DNA of 64,000 nucleotides from Sphingobium jiangsuense (GTDB lineage Bacteria; Pseudomonadota; Alphaproteobacteria; Sphingomonadales; Sphingomonadaceae), in NCBI RefSeq assembly GCF_014196495.1, contig NZ_JACIDT010000014.1:39410-103409 (forward strand). The letters are read 5' to 3'. Below are positions 34,110 to 44,900 of the stretch, one piece after another. The position numbers were made by a program, and so were the translations under genes. Below the pieces are notes generated by a model, which did no database searches, was not told the DNA's origin, and worked only from the letters and a program-made list of their open reading frames with translations. How positions within the stretch are numbered: position 1 is the first letter of the stretch; each line of letters starts with the position of its first letter.

Positions 34110-35291
34110 CTATAGCACGATTTCGGCGAGGATGGCATCGAGCAGCAGCGCACCCTCAGCCGTGACGCGCAGCCGTTCGCCCTCGTGCGCGACGAGGCCA
34201 TGAGCGGCGAGGCGCGCGATTCCTTCGGCATCGACCAGCCCGGCCTCGGCAAGGCCGGTGCGCGCGGCGATGGCGGCGAGGTCTACCCCTTCGCCGAGGC
34301 GCAGGCCCATCAGCAGCGCCTCGCGCGCGCGGTCCCCGGCATCGAGCGGGGTTTCGCCTTGCATCCCATGGCCGTTGCGCTCCACCGCGCCGAGCCAGTT
34401 TTCCGGCTTGCGATGACGCTGCGTCGCGACCGGCGTTCCGGCGGCGTCGGCGCGGCGGCCATGGGCGCCGGGGCCGATGCCCGCATAGTCGCCATAGCGC
34501 CAATAGGTGAGGTTGTGGCGGCTTTCCTCGCCGGCGCGGGCGTGGTTGCTCGTCTCATAGGCGGGCAGGCCCGCCGCGCCGGTCATTATCTGCGTGCGCT
34601 CGTAAAGGTCGGCGGCATGATCGGGATCGGCGGGGGTGAAGCTGCCCTGCCGCACCAGCGTCTCGAACCGCGTGCCCGGCTCGATCGTCAGCTGATAGAG
34701 CGAGAGATGGCCGGTACCGAAGGAAAGCGCATGGCCGAGCTGGCGTTCCCATTGGGTGGCCGACTGGCCTGGCAGCGCATAGATGAGGTCGAAGCTGACC
34801 CTATCGAAATGCCGCTGCGCCACCTCTATCGCGCGCGTCGCCTCGCCCGCGTCATGGGCGCGGCCGAGGAAATGAAGCGCCTCGTCCTCGAACGACTGCA
34901 CGCCCAGCGACACCCGGTTGACCCCGGCCCGCGCCAGATCGGCGAAGCGGTCCACCTCGACGCTGTTCGGGTTGGCTTCCAGCGTGATTTCCGCATCGGG
35001 CGGCAGGCGCCAATGCTCCGCCGCCGCCGCGATCAACTCCGCGACCAGCGCGGGCGGCATCAGCGAGGGGGTGCCGCCGCCGAAGAAGATCGACCCCAGC
35101 GGCCGCCCGCCGGTCAGCGTCGCCTCATGCGCCATGTCCGCCAGCAGCGCGCGGCGCCACAGGTCGATGTCGACCCGTTCGCGCACATGGCTGTTGAAAT
35201 CGCAATAGGGGCATTTGGAAATGCAGAAGGGCCAATGGACATAGAGGGCCAGCGGAGCCGATTTCGCGTTGGATTGCGGGCGATTAACCAT
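34110..35291 (-). CDS. hemW: radical SAM family heme chaperone HemW
   Basis: Coproporphyrinogen-oxidase-like radical SAM protein, 393 residues. The [4Fe-4S] motif is CISKCPYCDFNSH, near residue 22. GGGTPSLM and the C-terminal HemN domain (ARAGEESRHNLTYWRYGDYAGIGPGAHG) follow. It lacks features needed to call it HemN and fits HemW, which binds heme. An in-frame ATG 16 codons upstream (35339) is possible but 35291 matches the family N-terminus. Confidence 0.92.
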   Translation of the reverse strand: MVNRPQSNAKSAPLALYVHWPFCISKCPYCDFNSHVRERVDIDLWRRALLADMAHEATLTGGRPLGSIFFGGGTPSLMPPALVAELIAAAAEHWRLPPDAEITLEANPNSVEVDRFADLARAGVNRVSLGVQSFEDEALHFLGRAHDAGEATRAIEVAQRHFDRVSFDLIYALPGQSATQWERQLGHALSFGTGHLSLYQLTIEPGTRFETLVRQGSFTPADPDHAADLYERTQIMTGAAGLPAYETSNHARAGEESRHNLTYWRYGDYAGIGPGAHGRRADAAGTPVATQRHRKPENWLGAVERNGHGMQGETPLDAGDRAREALLMGLRLGEGVDLAAIAARTGLAEAGLVDAEGIARLAAHGLVAHEGERLRVTAEGALLLDAILAEIVL

Positions 35292-35355
35292 CGCAGGGGG
35301 GAACTCGTTAACCGCTGGTGTATTAGAAGCGCAATTCATGATCGGGGGTATCTAT

Positions 35356-36063
35356 ATGCGGGTTCGGGGTCTTGCGCCACCGTTGCTTGTCGGTCGGGCG
35401 CTTGCCGTTCTGGCGCTCACCCCGCTTTTCCTCTCCACCCCGGCGCAGGCTGACAGCGCCTTGGCGCCCTCCTATTCCGAACAATGGATCTATTATCCCG
35501 ATCATGGCGGCGCGACCGCGCGGGGATCGCTCGCCGAGACGGTCCTTTCCGCGCATAATGGCGAGCGGCAGCGCTGGCGCGTGCCGCCGCTGAACTGGGA
35601 CGACCGGCTGGCCGCCGACGCGCGCGCCTATGCGCGGCTGCTCGCGCAGAAGGGCTATCTCCAGCATGCGGACATGACGGGCAGGGCCCAGCCGCAGGGC
35701 GAGAATCTGTGGATGGGGACGCGCGACGCCTTCGGCTACGACCAGATGATGGCGGGTTTCCTCGACGAGCGGCGCAACTATGTCGCGCGCGCGGTGCCCC
35801 ACATCAGCCGGACGGGCAACTGGCAGGATACGGGCCATTACAGCCAGATCATCTGGCGCACGACCACCTCGGTCGGCTGCGCGCTCGCCTCCAACCGGGA
35901 TTTCGACTTCCTCGTCTGCCGCTACAGCCCGGCGGGTAATGTCTGGGGCATGCGCGCCGATGAGGGCGGCGCGGAGGTGCTGGCCGATGCCAGGAGGCAG
36001 GGTGGGGCAGGGGAAGCGCGCAGGCGCGGCGCGCAACGGAGAGTCGCGCTGCTGCCTGAGTGA
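35356..36063 (+). CDS. secreted CAP (SCP/PR1-like) domain protein
   Basis: A 235-residue exported protein: signal peptide to about residue 25 (TPAQA), then a single CAP domain. The CAP signatures are clear: LSAHNGERQRWRVPPLNWDD, GENLWMG, GHYSQIIWRTT (CAP1) and FLVCRYSPAGNVWG (CAP2). Bacterial CAP proteins have no agreed function. GGGGG lies 7 bases before the ATG at 35356. The gene is divergent from hemW. Confidence 0.9.
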   Translation: MRVRGLAPPLLVGRALAVLALTPLFLSTPAQADSALAPSYSEQWIYYPDHGGATARGSLAETVLSAHNGERQRWRVPPLNWDDRLAADARAYARLLAQKGYLQHADMTGRAQPQGENLWMGTRDAFGYDQMMAGFLDERRNYVARAVPHISRTGNWQDTGHYSQIIWRTTTSVGCALASNRDFDFLVCRYSPAGNVWGMRADEGGAEVLADARRQGGAGEARRRGAQRRVALLPE

Positions 36064-36096
36064 TCGGGGTGGCGGCTATTTCCAGACATCACAAAA

Positions 36097-36136
36097 CCGT
36101 TCGTCCTGAGCCCTTCGACAATCTCAGCCCGAACAG
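36097..36136 (+). repeat. family B repeat, copy 2 (short form)
   Basis: A compact hairpin form: CCGTTCGTCCTGAG...CTCAGCCCGAAC around CCCTTCGACAAT. It lies between the convergent CAP and rdgB genes, next to family A copy 4. Confidence 0.7.
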
Positions 36137-36162
36137 TGAGAGGACCGTTTCATCTTCTTTTC

Positions 36163-36231
36163 CGTCATGCCAGCGTAGGCTGGCACCTCAGGAGAGGGAA
36201 CGCGACGACCCCAGCCTGCGCTGGGGTGACG
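36163..36231 (-). repeat. family A intergenic double-hairpin repeat, copy 4
   Basis: Same element as at 4076 in the opposite orientation (TGCCAGC hairpin first, CCCCAGC hairpin last). It ends 13 bases before the rdgB stop. Confidence 0.85.
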
Positions 36232-36244
36232 ATCAGGACCGCCC

Positions 36245-36874
36245 CTAGAAAGACGCCGCCACCAATTGGCGGAAGGCGTCGGCGCGGTGGCTCATCGCAT
36301 GCTTCTTCGCCGGGTCCATCTCGGCGAAGCTGATGTCGTGGCCGAGCGGCTGGAAGATCGGGTCGTAGCCGAAGCCCTTGTCGCCGCGCGGCGGCCAGAC
36401 GATCATGCCGTCCACCCGGCCTTCGAACGCCTCCACATGCCCGTCGGGCCAGGCGAGGGCGAGCGCGCAGACGAAATGCGCGCCATGGCCCGCATCCGGC
36501 CCCTTGGCGGCGATCGCTTCCCACACCAGGCGCATCGCCAGGTTGAAATCCTTGTCCGGTCCGGCCCAGCGGGCGGAGAAGATGCCGGGATCGCCGTTCA
36601 GCGCCTCGACGCACAGGCCGCTGTCGTCGGCCAGCGCAGGCAGGCCGGAGAGGTCCGCCGCCTGCAACGCCTTCAACTCCGCATTGGCGATGAAGGTGGT
36701 GCCGGTCTCGTCCGGTTCCGGCAGGCCGAGCGAGCCGGCCGATACCGGCTCTATGCCATGGGGGCCGAGCAGTTCGGCGATTTCGCGGACCTTGCCCGCA
36801 TTATGGCTGGCGATCACCAGCTTGCCGGGTTGCAGCTTGCGAACCGACTGCTCATTCCCCCAATTGTCCGTCAT
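36245..36874 (-). CDS. rdgB: RdgB/HAM1 family non-canonical purine NTP pyrophosphatase
   Basis: House-cleaning enzyme that hydrolyses dITP and XTP to the monophosphates, 209 residues. Motifs: [57 protein letters not shown] and [11 protein letters not shown]. The start overlaps the rph stop (ATGA), giving an rph-rdgB pair as in many alphaproteobacteria. Confidence 0.95.
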   Translation of the reverse strand: MTDNWGNEQSVRKLQPGKLVIASHNAGKVREIAELLGPHGIEPVSAGSLGLPEPDETGTTFIANAELKALQAADLSGLPALADDSGLCVEALNGDPGIFSARWAGPDKDFNLAMRLVWEAIAAKGPDAGHGAHFVCALALAWPDGHVEAFEGRVDGMIVWPPRGDKGFGYDPIFQPLGHDISFAEMDPAKKHAMSHRADAFRQLVAASF

Positions 36875-37587
36875 CGTCCGGTGGCCTTCCGCTGCGCGGC
36901 GAATATTTCCCCACAACCGATACGCGCGAGGCGCAGCAGGCGCAACAGCTCTTCCTCGTCGAAGGTCGCGCCTTCCGCCGTCGCCTGCACCTCGGCCAGC
37001 TTGCCGTCGCCGGTCAGCACGAAATTGGCGTCGGCCTCGGCGGCGCTGTCCTCGACATAATCGAGGTCGAGCACCGGCGTGCCGCCGCAAATGCCGCAGC
37101 TGACGGCGGCGACCTGTTGGCGAATGGGGTCGGCGGCGAGCAGGCCGTCTTTCATCAGCTTGTCCACCGCGATGCGCAGCGCGACCCACGCGCCGGAAAT
37201 GGCGGCGGTGCGGGTGCCGCCATCGGCCTGGATCACGTCGCAGTCGATGGTGATCTGCCGTTCGCCCAGCGCCTTCAGGTCGACGATCGCGCGCAGCGAG
37301 CGGCCGATCAGGCGCTGGATTTCCTGCGTGCGGCCCGACTGCTTGCCCTTGGCGGCCTCGCGGCTGCCGCGCGTATGGGTGGCGCGGGGCAGCATGCCAT
37401 ATTCGGCCGTCACCCAGCCTTCGCCCTTGCCGCGCAGGAACGGCGGCACGCGCTCTTCCACGCTGGCCGTGCACAGCACCCGCGTGTCGCCGAAGCTGAC
37501 GAGGCAGCTGCCCTCGGCATGCACGGTGAAACCCGGCTCCATGACGATGGAACGCATTTGATCGGGGGTACGGCCGGATGGGCGCAT
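36871..37587 (-). CDS. rph: ribonuclease PH
   Basis: Phosphorolytic 3'-5' exoribonuclease that trims tRNA 3' ends, 238 residues. Family phrases: [78 protein letters not shown] and [16 protein letters not shown]. The ATG at 37587 fits the family start; an in-frame Met six codons upstream is possible. It is divergent from the Pro/Ala-rich protein gene. Confidence 0.95.
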   Translation of the reverse strand: MRPSGRTPDQMRSIVMEPGFTVHAEGSCLVSFGDTRVLCTASVEERVPPFLRGKGEGWVTAEYGMLPRATHTRGSREAAKGKQSGRTQEIQRLIGRSLRAIVDLKALGERQITIDCDVIQADGGTRTAAISGAWVALRIAVDKLMKDGLLAADPIRQQVAAVSCGICGGTPVLDLDYVEDSAAEADANFVLTGDGKLAEVQATAEGATFDEEELLRLLRLARIGCGEIFAAQRKATGR

Positions 37588-37793
37588 GGGGGGAGGGCCT
37601 TTCATGAAAATCTGATGAGTTAGAAATATGCGACGCCGATATGCGTCCGCCGCGTCCGGCACAAGCCCGATCGGGAGAAAATCCCCCAACGGTTCGTCGC
37701 TGCTGGGGCACATTTCCCTCGGCTGGCCGAAAAGGGGCGTCTTTCCGTCGCCGTGGAGGAGAACCGGCGCGGGCCTTCCGGGTTTACGGGTGC

Positions 37794-38879
37794 ATGAGAG
37801 AGATGCTTTCCCCCTTCGCCCCGGCCTGCACCGCGATTGCCGCTGTGCTCGCCCTGTCCTCCATCCCCGCGCTGGCGCAGGAAGCAGCCGTCGCGCCGCC
37901 GCCAGTGACGCAGACCGCACCGGCCGCGCCGGTCGCACCGCCCGCGAGTGCGCAGACGCCCGCGTCCTCCCAGACGCCGACCATCCAGTTCACGCCCGCG
38001 CAGCCGGTGGTCCAGCCTCTGCCCGAAAGGACGCCCGAAAGGACGGAAGCGGCCCCGCCGCCTGCGCCGACGCCTGAGCATGCCCGCGAAACCACGGAGC
38101 CGCGCCGGGCCGCCGCGCCGGAGCCGTCCTCGTCCCCCACCCCGACGCGCCGCGCGGAAACGCGCACGGAACCAAGAGCCGAGCCGAGGGCCGAGGCTCC
38201 TCAGGCCGAAGCGGAAAGCGCGCTTCGCGAGCCTGCGTTCACGCCCGCTCCGGCCGCGCCGCTGGATATGGAGGCAGAGCCGCCCGCGCGGACCGCTGCC
38301 GAACCCACCGTTCCCGCTGATGGCCAGGGGAGCGATGACAGCGCCCTGTGGCTGGGCGGCGGCGCGCTGGCGCTGTTGCTGGGCGGCGCGGGCGTGTTCC
38401 TGATGACCCGCCGCCGTCGCGATGCGGAGGATGATTCGGTGTTCGTGCCGGAAGAGGAGCCGCTTGCTTCCGAGGCGCCTATCCTGCCGGAACGGCCCGT
38501 GACGGACCCCGTGGCGGAAGCGGCGCCGGTCGCCGCCGCCGCCCCTGCGGCCCCGGTCCGCTCGCCCTCGCCGCTGGACGGCCCCGCCATGGGCAGTGCG
38601 CCCGTCGGCGATGCGGCGCAGAACCTGGAGGAGATGGTCGCTCGCGATCCGTCGCCGGAAAACCCGTTCCTCACCCGCAGGAACCGGATGCGCCGCGCCA
38701 GCTTCCTGATGACGCAGAGCTACCCGGCCACCGCCCGGCTGGATGACCGCCCGCCGCTTACCCCCGCTGCCCGCGCGGCGGAGACGGGCGAGGGCGAGCG
38801 GCCGCTCCAGCTGAGCTATAATTTCGGCAAGCCGGACCGGCCTTCGCCCCGGCTGAAACCCCGCCTCAGCCGATCCTGA
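37794..38879 (+). CDS. hypothetical Pro/Ala-rich exported membrane protein
   Basis: I do not recognise a family for this 361-residue protein. An N-terminal signal peptide ([17 protein letters not shown]) is followed by about 150 residues of Pro/Ala/Thr/Glu-rich low complexity. One transmembrane segment ([19 protein letters not shown], about residues 185-203) is stopped by TRRRRD. A second acidic and Pro/Ala-rich stretch ends in a short better-structured tail ([19 protein letters not shown]). The layout resembles LPXTG-like or anchor proteins but without a sorting motif. A terminator follows at once. It sits alone between rph and hrcA. Confidence 0.7.
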   Translation: MREMLSPFAPACTAIAAVLALSSIPALAQEAAVAPPPVTQTAPAAPVAPPASAQTPASSQTPTIQFTPAQPVVQPLPERTPERTEAAPPPAPTPEHARETTEPRRAAAPEPSSSPTPTRRAETRTEPRAEPRAEAPQAEAESALREPAFTPAPAAPLDMEAEPPARTAAEPTVPADGQGSDDSALWLGGGALALLLGGAGVFLMTRRRRDAEDDSVFVPEEEPLASEAPILPERPVTDPVAEAAPVAAAAPAAPVRSPSPLDGPAMGSAPVGDAAQNLEEMVARDPSPENPFLTRRNRMRRASFLMTQSYPATARLDDRPPLTPAARAAETGEGERPLQLSYNFGKPDRPSPRLKPRLSRS

Positions 38880-38897
38880 GCGGTCCACCCCCAGGAT

Positions 38898-38923
38898 AAG
38901 GCGCCCCTTGCCGGGCGCCTTTC
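38898..38923 (+). terminator. rho-independent terminator after the Pro/Ala-rich protein gene
   Basis: AAGGCGCCC pairs perfectly with GGGCGCCTT over a 6-base CTTGCC loop, followed by a short TTCC. It also insulates hrcA. Confidence 0.7.
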
Positions 38924-38990
38924 CATTATGAACCTGAGGCGATGAAGCCGAGCATTGAGAAGTACGCCGTCCTTTCCTAGATTGGGAGCC

Positions 38991-40055
38991 ATGAGCCTGA
39001 CCCCGATCACAGAAATGAACGATCGCGCCCGCGATATATTCCGTCTGGTGGTCGAAAACTATCTCGGCACCGGGGTGCCGGTGGGCTCGCGCACGATCAG
39101 CCAGCTGCCGGGGCTCAACCTCTCTTCCGCGTCGATCCGCCATGTGATGCAGGAGTTGGAGGAGATGGGCCTGCTCGCCGCGCCGCATGTGTCGGCGGGG
39201 CGGATGCCGACCGAATATGGGCTGCGCATCTTCGTCGACGGCATGATGCAGATGACCGAGCCGTCGCCTGAGGAACGCCGTGCGATCGAGCGGCAGGTGA
39301 CCGAAAGCGGGCCGATAGAAGACGCGCTCGCCGCCGTCAGCACCGCGCTGTCGGGCCTGTCCGCCTGCGCGGGCATGGTGATGGTCCCCCGCCGGGAAAT
39401 GGTGCTGCGCCAGTTCAGCTTCGTGCCGCTGGGTCCGGCGGGCGGGCAGGGCGGCGTGGCACAGGCGCTGGCGGTGCTGGTCGGGTCCGATGGCGGCATC
39501 GAGAACCGCGTCGTCGATCTTCCCCCCGGCATTCTGCCCTCCGCGCTGGTGGAGGCGGGCAATTATATCTCCTCCCGCCTCTCCGGCCTGACGCTTGCCG
39601 AGGCGCAGGAAAGGCTGATGCAGGAACTGGCGCGCGACCGGCAGGCGCTGGACGAGGCCGCGCGCGGGCTGGTCGAGCGGGGCCTTGCCAGCTGGAGCAA
39701 CGACGCCGCCGACCGCCCGGTGCTGATCGTCCGGGGGCAGGCCAATCTGATCGACGAGCATGCCGCCGACGATCTGGAACGGGTGCGGCAATTGCTGGAG
39801 GATCTGGAAGGAAAGAGCGAGATTTCGCGCCTGATGGAAGGGGCGCTGGCCGCATCCGCCACGAAAATCTTCATCGGTTCGGAAAACAAGCTCTTTTCCT
39901 TGTCCGGTTCTTCGGTCATAGCCGCACCCTATCGCAACGGGGGCGGCCGCGTCGTCGGCGTCGTGGGCGTGATCGGCCCGACCCGCTTGAACTATGCGCG
40001 GGTCATCCCCATGGTGGATTTCACTGCACAAACGCTTTCGAGATTGATGAGATGA
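38991..40055 (+). CDS. hrcA: heat-inducible transcription repressor HrcA
   Basis: Winged-helix repressor of class I heat-shock operons, 354 residues. The DNA-binding half reads VENYLGTGVPVGSRTISQ, SSASIRHVMQELEEMGLL and PHVSAGRMPTEYGLR, all typical. The C-terminal HrcA domain ends ARVIPMVDFTAQTLSRLM. The stop overlaps the grpE start (ATGA). No CIRCE inverted repeat (TTAGCACTC-N9-GAGTGCTAA) is visible before hrcA, dnaK or dnaJ in this window, so its target is probably elsewhere (for example groESL). Confidence 0.95.
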   Translation: MSLTPITEMNDRARDIFRLVVENYLGTGVPVGSRTISQLPGLNLSSASIRHVMQELEEMGLLAAPHVSAGRMPTEYGLRIFVDGMMQMTEPSPEERRAIERQVTESGPIEDALAAVSTALSGLSACAGMVMVPRREMVLRQFSFVPLGPAGGQGGVAQALAVLVGSDGGIENRVVDLPPGILPSALVEAGNYISSRLSGLTLAEAQERLMQELARDRQALDEAARGLVERGLASWSNDAADRPVLIVRGQANLIDEHAADDLERVRQLLEDLEGKSEISRLMEGALAASATKIFIGSENKLFSLSGSSVIAAPYRNGGGRVVGVVGVIGPTRLNYARVIPMVDFTAQTLSRLMR

Positions 40056-40612
40056 GTGAAGACAAGATGGAAATGGAGTCCCCGGTGGAAGAGGAAAAGC
40101 TTGCCGCTGCCGAAACGGCTGCCGCCGACCCGGCCGCAGCTCTGGAGGAAAGGCTGGCCGCGCTGGAAAATGATCTGGCGGCCGCGAAACAGGATGTGCT
40201 CTATGCCCATGCCGAAACGCAGAATGTGCGGCGGCGCATGGAAAAGGAACTGGCCGACACGCGGGCCTATGCGGCGACGGCCTTCGCCCGCGACATCCTG
40301 TCCGTCGCCGACAATCTGGGCCGCGCGCTGGCGGCCATTCCCGCCGAACTGCGCGAGGACGAGAAGCTGAAGGGCCTCGTCACCGGCCTGGAGGCGACCG
40401 GGCGGGAGCTGGAAAGCGTATTCGGCCGCCATGGCATAGAGAAGATCGAGGCGCTGGGGCAGGCGCTCGACCCCAATCTGCATCAGGCGATGCTGGAAGT
40501 GCCGAGCGACGAGGAGCCGGGCACGATCGTGCAGGAAATGCAGGCGGGTTATCGCATCAAGGATCGCCTGCTGCGTCCGGCGCTGGTCGGCGTGGCGAAA
40601 AAGCCGGACTGA
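40052..40612 (+). CDS. grpE: nucleotide exchange factor GrpE
   Basis: Nucleotide-exchange partner of DnaK, 186 residues. A long charged coiled coil (ALEERLAALENDLAAAKQDVLYAHAETQNVRRRMEKE, given here as family layout over residues 30-66) is followed by the C-terminal head with GIEKIEALGQALDPNLHQAM and GYRIKDRLLRPALVGVAK. It is co-transcribed with hrcA and followed by a strong terminator. Its chaperone partners dnaK-dnaJ lie 2.3 kb downstream in the window. Confidence 0.95.
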   Translation: MSEDKMEMESPVEEEKLAAAETAAADPAAALEERLAALENDLAAAKQDVLYAHAETQNVRRRMEKELADTRAYAATAFARDILSVADNLGRALAAIPAELREDEKLKGLVTGLEATGRELESVFGRHGIEKIEALGQALDPNLHQAMLEVPSDEEPGTIVQEMQAGYRIKDRLLRPALVGVAKKPD

Positions 40613-40645
40613 CCGGCCGGCACGGGCATCCGCATAAGCTGAAGG

Positions 40646-40683
40646 AAAAGGGGTGGCACCGGCTTGGTGGCCACCCCTTTTTT
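40646..40683 (+). terminator. rho-independent terminator after grpE
   Basis: AAAGGGGTGGC pairs with GCCACCCCTTT (extendable inwards by ACC/GGT) and is followed by TTTTTT. It lies 34 bases after the grpE stop. Confidence 0.88.
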
Positions 40684-40698
40684 ACGGAAAATCCATCT

Positions 40699-40744
40699 AA
40701 GATATATTTTAATCTTGACTCGTTGTGAATTTAAGATATATCTT
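40699..40744 (+). promoter_or_regulatory. promoter with palindromic operators for the PadR-type gene
   Basis: TTGACT (40715-40720) and TATATC (40737-40742) are 16 bases apart. The -10 box lies inside a perfect 12-bp palindrome AAGATATATCTT (40733-40744). A related site, AAGATATATTTTAATCTT (40699-40716), sharing AAGATATAT and ending ATCTT, overlaps the upstream edge of the -35 box. This placement suits autorepression by the PadR-family protein encoded next. Confidence 0.6.
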
Positions 40745-40775
40745 TGAGCTATCGGAGCAGTTCGAAGGAAGAATG

Positions 40776-41504
40776 ATGAAATTGGATATGCAAGGACGCC
40801 GGGGCGGAGGCAGAGGCCGCGCCTTTCGGGAGCGTCCCGAAACTGGCGGCGTCGGCCGGGAGCGGCGCGCGACCATGGAAGGGCGGGGTGGCCGCGGAGG
40901 GCGCGGGGCGGACTCGCCGATGCGCGGCATGCGCGAAGGCGGCCGGGGCTTCGGACGCGGTCGCGGCGGATTGCCGGGCTTCGGCGATGAACCCGGCGGT
41001 TTCGGCGAAGGCCGGGGCGGTCGCGGCGGCGGCGGGCGCAGGCGCCTGTTCGACAATGCCGGGCTGCGGCTGTTGCTGCTGCACCTCACCGCGCAGGAAC
41101 CGCGCCACGGCTATGACCTCATCCGCGAGATCGAGACGCTGTCGGGCGGCGCCTATGTGCCCAGCCCCGGCATGGTCTATCCCGCGCTCACGATGATGTC
41201 GGAAATGGAGCAGATCGCCGAGCAGCCCAGCGAGGGCACGCGCAAGCGTTTCGCCGCGACGCCGCAGGGCGAAGCCTATCTCGCCGAGCATGCACAGGAG
41301 CGGGACGCGCTGCTCGCCCGGCTGACTTCGCTGGCGGAACAGGCCCGGCCCTCCGCCGATTATGCGCCGGTCCGGCGGGCGATGGACAATCTCAAGGCAT
41401 CGCTGCGCATCCGCCTCCAGAAGGAAGGCGCCGACGCGGAAACCATATTGGATGTCGCGGCGCTGATCGACGAGGCCGCCGCGAAGATCGAGCGCTTGAA
41501 GTAA
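40776..41504 (+). CDS. PadR family transcriptional regulator with Arg/Gly-rich N-terminus
   Basis: A 242-residue regulator. The C-terminal half has a PadR winged helix: LRLLLLHLTAQEPRHGYDLIREIE, about residues 98-121, then SPGMVYPALTMMSEMEQI and RKRFAATPQGEAYL, followed by a dimerisation helix. The first ~90 residues are an unusual Arg/Gly-rich stretch (GRGGRGGRGAD, GRGFGRGRGGLPGFG, GGRGGGGRRR). AAGGAAG lies just before two Met codons (40773 and 40776); either could be used. Autoregulation is likely from the palindromes in the promoter. The ligand and other targets are unknown. Confidence 0.88.
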   Translation: MKLDMQGRRGGGRGRAFRERPETGGVGRERRATMEGRGGRGGRGADSPMRGMREGGRGFGRGRGGLPGFGDEPGGFGEGRGGRGGGGRRRLFDNAGLRLLLLHLTAQEPRHGYDLIREIETLSGGAYVPSPGMVYPALTMMSEMEQIAEQPSEGTRKRFAATPQGEAYLAEHAQERDALLARLTSLAEQARPSADYAPVRRAMDNLKASLRIRLQKEGADAETILDVAALIDEAAAKIERLK

Positions 41505-41588
41505 AAGGAGGTAGAAAGAAGGCGATTATATCCTGCTGGCATGGGCTCTGGAACCGGGTTGGGTGGTTAGCTGACTCTTCGCCTTTAC

Positions 41589-41666
41589 CGTCACCCCAGC
41601 GCAGGTTGGGGTCGTAAGCCATGTTGCGCGCCACCTTCTGAGATGCCAGCTTACGCTGGCATGACG
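41589..41666 (+). repeat. family A intergenic double-hairpin repeat, copy 5
   Basis: Same layout as at 4076, with a G-T change in the first hairpin (GCAGGTTGGGG) and TTAC in the second loop. It lies between the convergent PadR-type and metallopeptidase-like genes. Confidence 0.85.
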
Positions 41667-41697
41667 TGGGAGGGGCGGAAAGCGGACGTCCCCACCT

Positions 41698-41736
41698 CCG
41701 TTCGCCCTGAGCCCTTCGGCAAGCTCAGCCCGAACG
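41698..41736 (+). repeat. family B repeat, copy 3 (short form)
   Basis: CCGTTCGCCCTGAG...CTCAGCCCGAACG hairpin around CCCTTCGGCAAG, six bases before the stop of the minus-strand neighbour. Confidence 0.7.
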
Positions 41737-41741
41737 CTTTC

Positions 41742-42218
41742 TTATGCGCCCTCTCGGCGCGTGAAGGGCAACAACGCCTCATAGACGGGCAGGGGCGGCT
41801 TTCCCGGCACGCCGACGCCCTGCCGCAGCAGGAAGGCATGGCGGACGATTTCCGCCTGCTGTTCTATGCCATAGGCGGCGAAGGGCTTGCCGGGCAGCAG
41901 GTCGTAGCGATAGCGGCAAAAGGGGTGGCGCATCAGCGGCAGATACCAGCGCCCCCTCGTCTGCGCCTGCCACACATGGGTCATCTCGTGCAGGAAATGC
42001 GCTTGCAGGCCCAGCGGAGTTTCGGCGCAGAAATCCCTGCAATAATGACTGGCATTCGGATGGAACCAGAGGTGGCCGTCCGGCGCCATGGTGATGTGAC
42101 GCGGCTGGAGCGGCCACCAGCATTTCCGGTATATGCGCACCGCGCCATAATCGATCGCCGCGCCGAAGATCGACGCGGCGAGATCGCGTTCTCCCATGGT
42201 TAGGGGGCGGCTGGTCAT
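41742..42218 (-). CDS. vgr-related HExxH protein (putative zinc metallopeptidase-like)
   Basis: A 158-residue protein common in sphingomonads, often annotated 'vgr related protein'. It carries H77-E-M-T-H81-V-W-Q, an HExxH motif that could bind zinc, preceded by ITMAPDGHLWFHPN. No signal peptide or membrane segment is seen, so a cytosolic site is expected unless it is exported by another route. The true activity is not known. It starts at the ATG at 42218 and runs parallel to the copper-chaperone gene 26 bases upstream of it. Confidence 0.75.
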   Translation of the reverse strand: MTSRPLTMGERDLAASIFGAAIDYGAVRIYRKCWWPLQPRHITMAPDGHLWFHPNASHYCRDFCAETPLGLQAHFLHEMTHVWQAQTRGRWYLPLMRHPFCRYRYDLLPGKPFAAYGIEQQAEIVRHAFLLRQGVGVPGKPPLPVYEALLPFTRREGA

Positions 42219-42244
42219 GGCGGGAAGAATGCCCGGCGGCCCTG

Positions 42245-42784
42245 TCAGTGGGAGGCGTGCTCGCCGCCCGCATCGCCTTCCTTCGCGGCGCTTTCCTTCG
42301 CCGCGCTGTCATGCATGCCGCCCATCGCCTGCTGGCCGCCGGTCGCATTGCCGCCCTTCTGGATCGGCGCGTCGACGATCAGCCGGTCGCCGTTGGAGAA
42401 CATCATGACCATCGTCAGCTTGCCGCTTTCAACGATCGCGGGATTGACGTTGAAGATCATCAGATGCTTGCCGCCCGGCGCGAATTTCACCTCGCCCTTG
42501 GCGGGAATGTCGACGCTCTCGACCGGCTGCATCGTCATCATGCCGTCCTTGCTGATGCTTTCATGCATCTCGATCCGCTGCGCGGCCTCGCTGGAAACAC
42601 GCAGCAGCTTCACGGCTTCCTCCCCGCCATGGACGGTGAAATAGCCCGCAGCCGGGCCTTCGCCATTGGGGTTGAGCTGCACCCAGGCGCGGTCGACATA
42701 GAGCGGCGCGGGGTCCGCGCAGGCGGTCAGCGCGAGCGGCGCGGCCAGCACCGTCAGGGCGGTGGCGAAGCGGGAGAAATACAT
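42245..42784 (-). CDS. copper chaperone PCu(A)C lipoprotein
   Basis: Periplasmic copper carrier that helps deliver Cu(I) to cytochrome oxidase, 179 residues. Signal peptide with lipobox LTAC (Cys 22). The PCuAC metal motif is present: IEMHESISKDGMMTM, then FAPGGKHLMIF (the H-M...M...H-x-M set). The C-terminus adds a His/Met-containing tail (QQAMGGMHDS...GGEHASH) that may bind extra copper. Confidence 0.92.
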   Translation of the reverse strand: MYFSRFATALTVLAAPLALTACADPAPLYVDRAWVQLNPNGEGPAAGYFTVHGGEEAVKLLRVSSEAAQRIEMHESISKDGMMTMQPVESVDIPAKGEVKFAPGGKHLMIFNVNPAIVESGKLTMVMMFSNGDRLIVDAPIQKGGNATGGQQAMGGMHDSAAKESAAKEGDAGGEHASH

Positions 42785-42847
42785 GATGCTTCCTTTCCGA
42801 AAAACGTATCATTTTCGTTCAAGACGCATAGCTAGTGCGCAAGCCTT

Positions 42848-42875
42848 CTTGTGCCAAGAAAAAGCGCTCCTATAT
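42848..42875 (+). promoter_or_regulatory. sigma-32-type heat-shock promoter for dnaK
   Basis: CTTG (42848-42851) and CCTATAT (42869-42875) are 17 bases apart, matching the alphaproteobacterial RpoH consensus CTTG-N17/18-CYTATNT. The -10 element lies 85 bases before the dnaK start. Confidence 0.65.
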
Positions 42876-42960
42876 CGCATGGCGAAAGGTGGTGCGTCGG
42901 CTCGTCTGATAGCGGTGCATTGCCATAAACCGCTGAACTTTTGGGGTTGAAGAGGAATAC

Positions 42961-44868
<1,908 letters not shown>

Positions 44869-44900
44869 GGACCATGACGAAGGCATATGCTTTCGGCGCC

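Noticed and set aside
38880..38990. CIRCE operator before hrcA
   Set aside because: No TTAGCACTC/GAGTGCTAA arms are present; the only hairpin there is a terminator.
37620..40031. 803-residue minus-strand frame across hrcA and the Pro/Ala-rich protein gene
   Set aside because: Antisense shadow spanning two genes and a terminator; low-complexity Arg/Gly composition.
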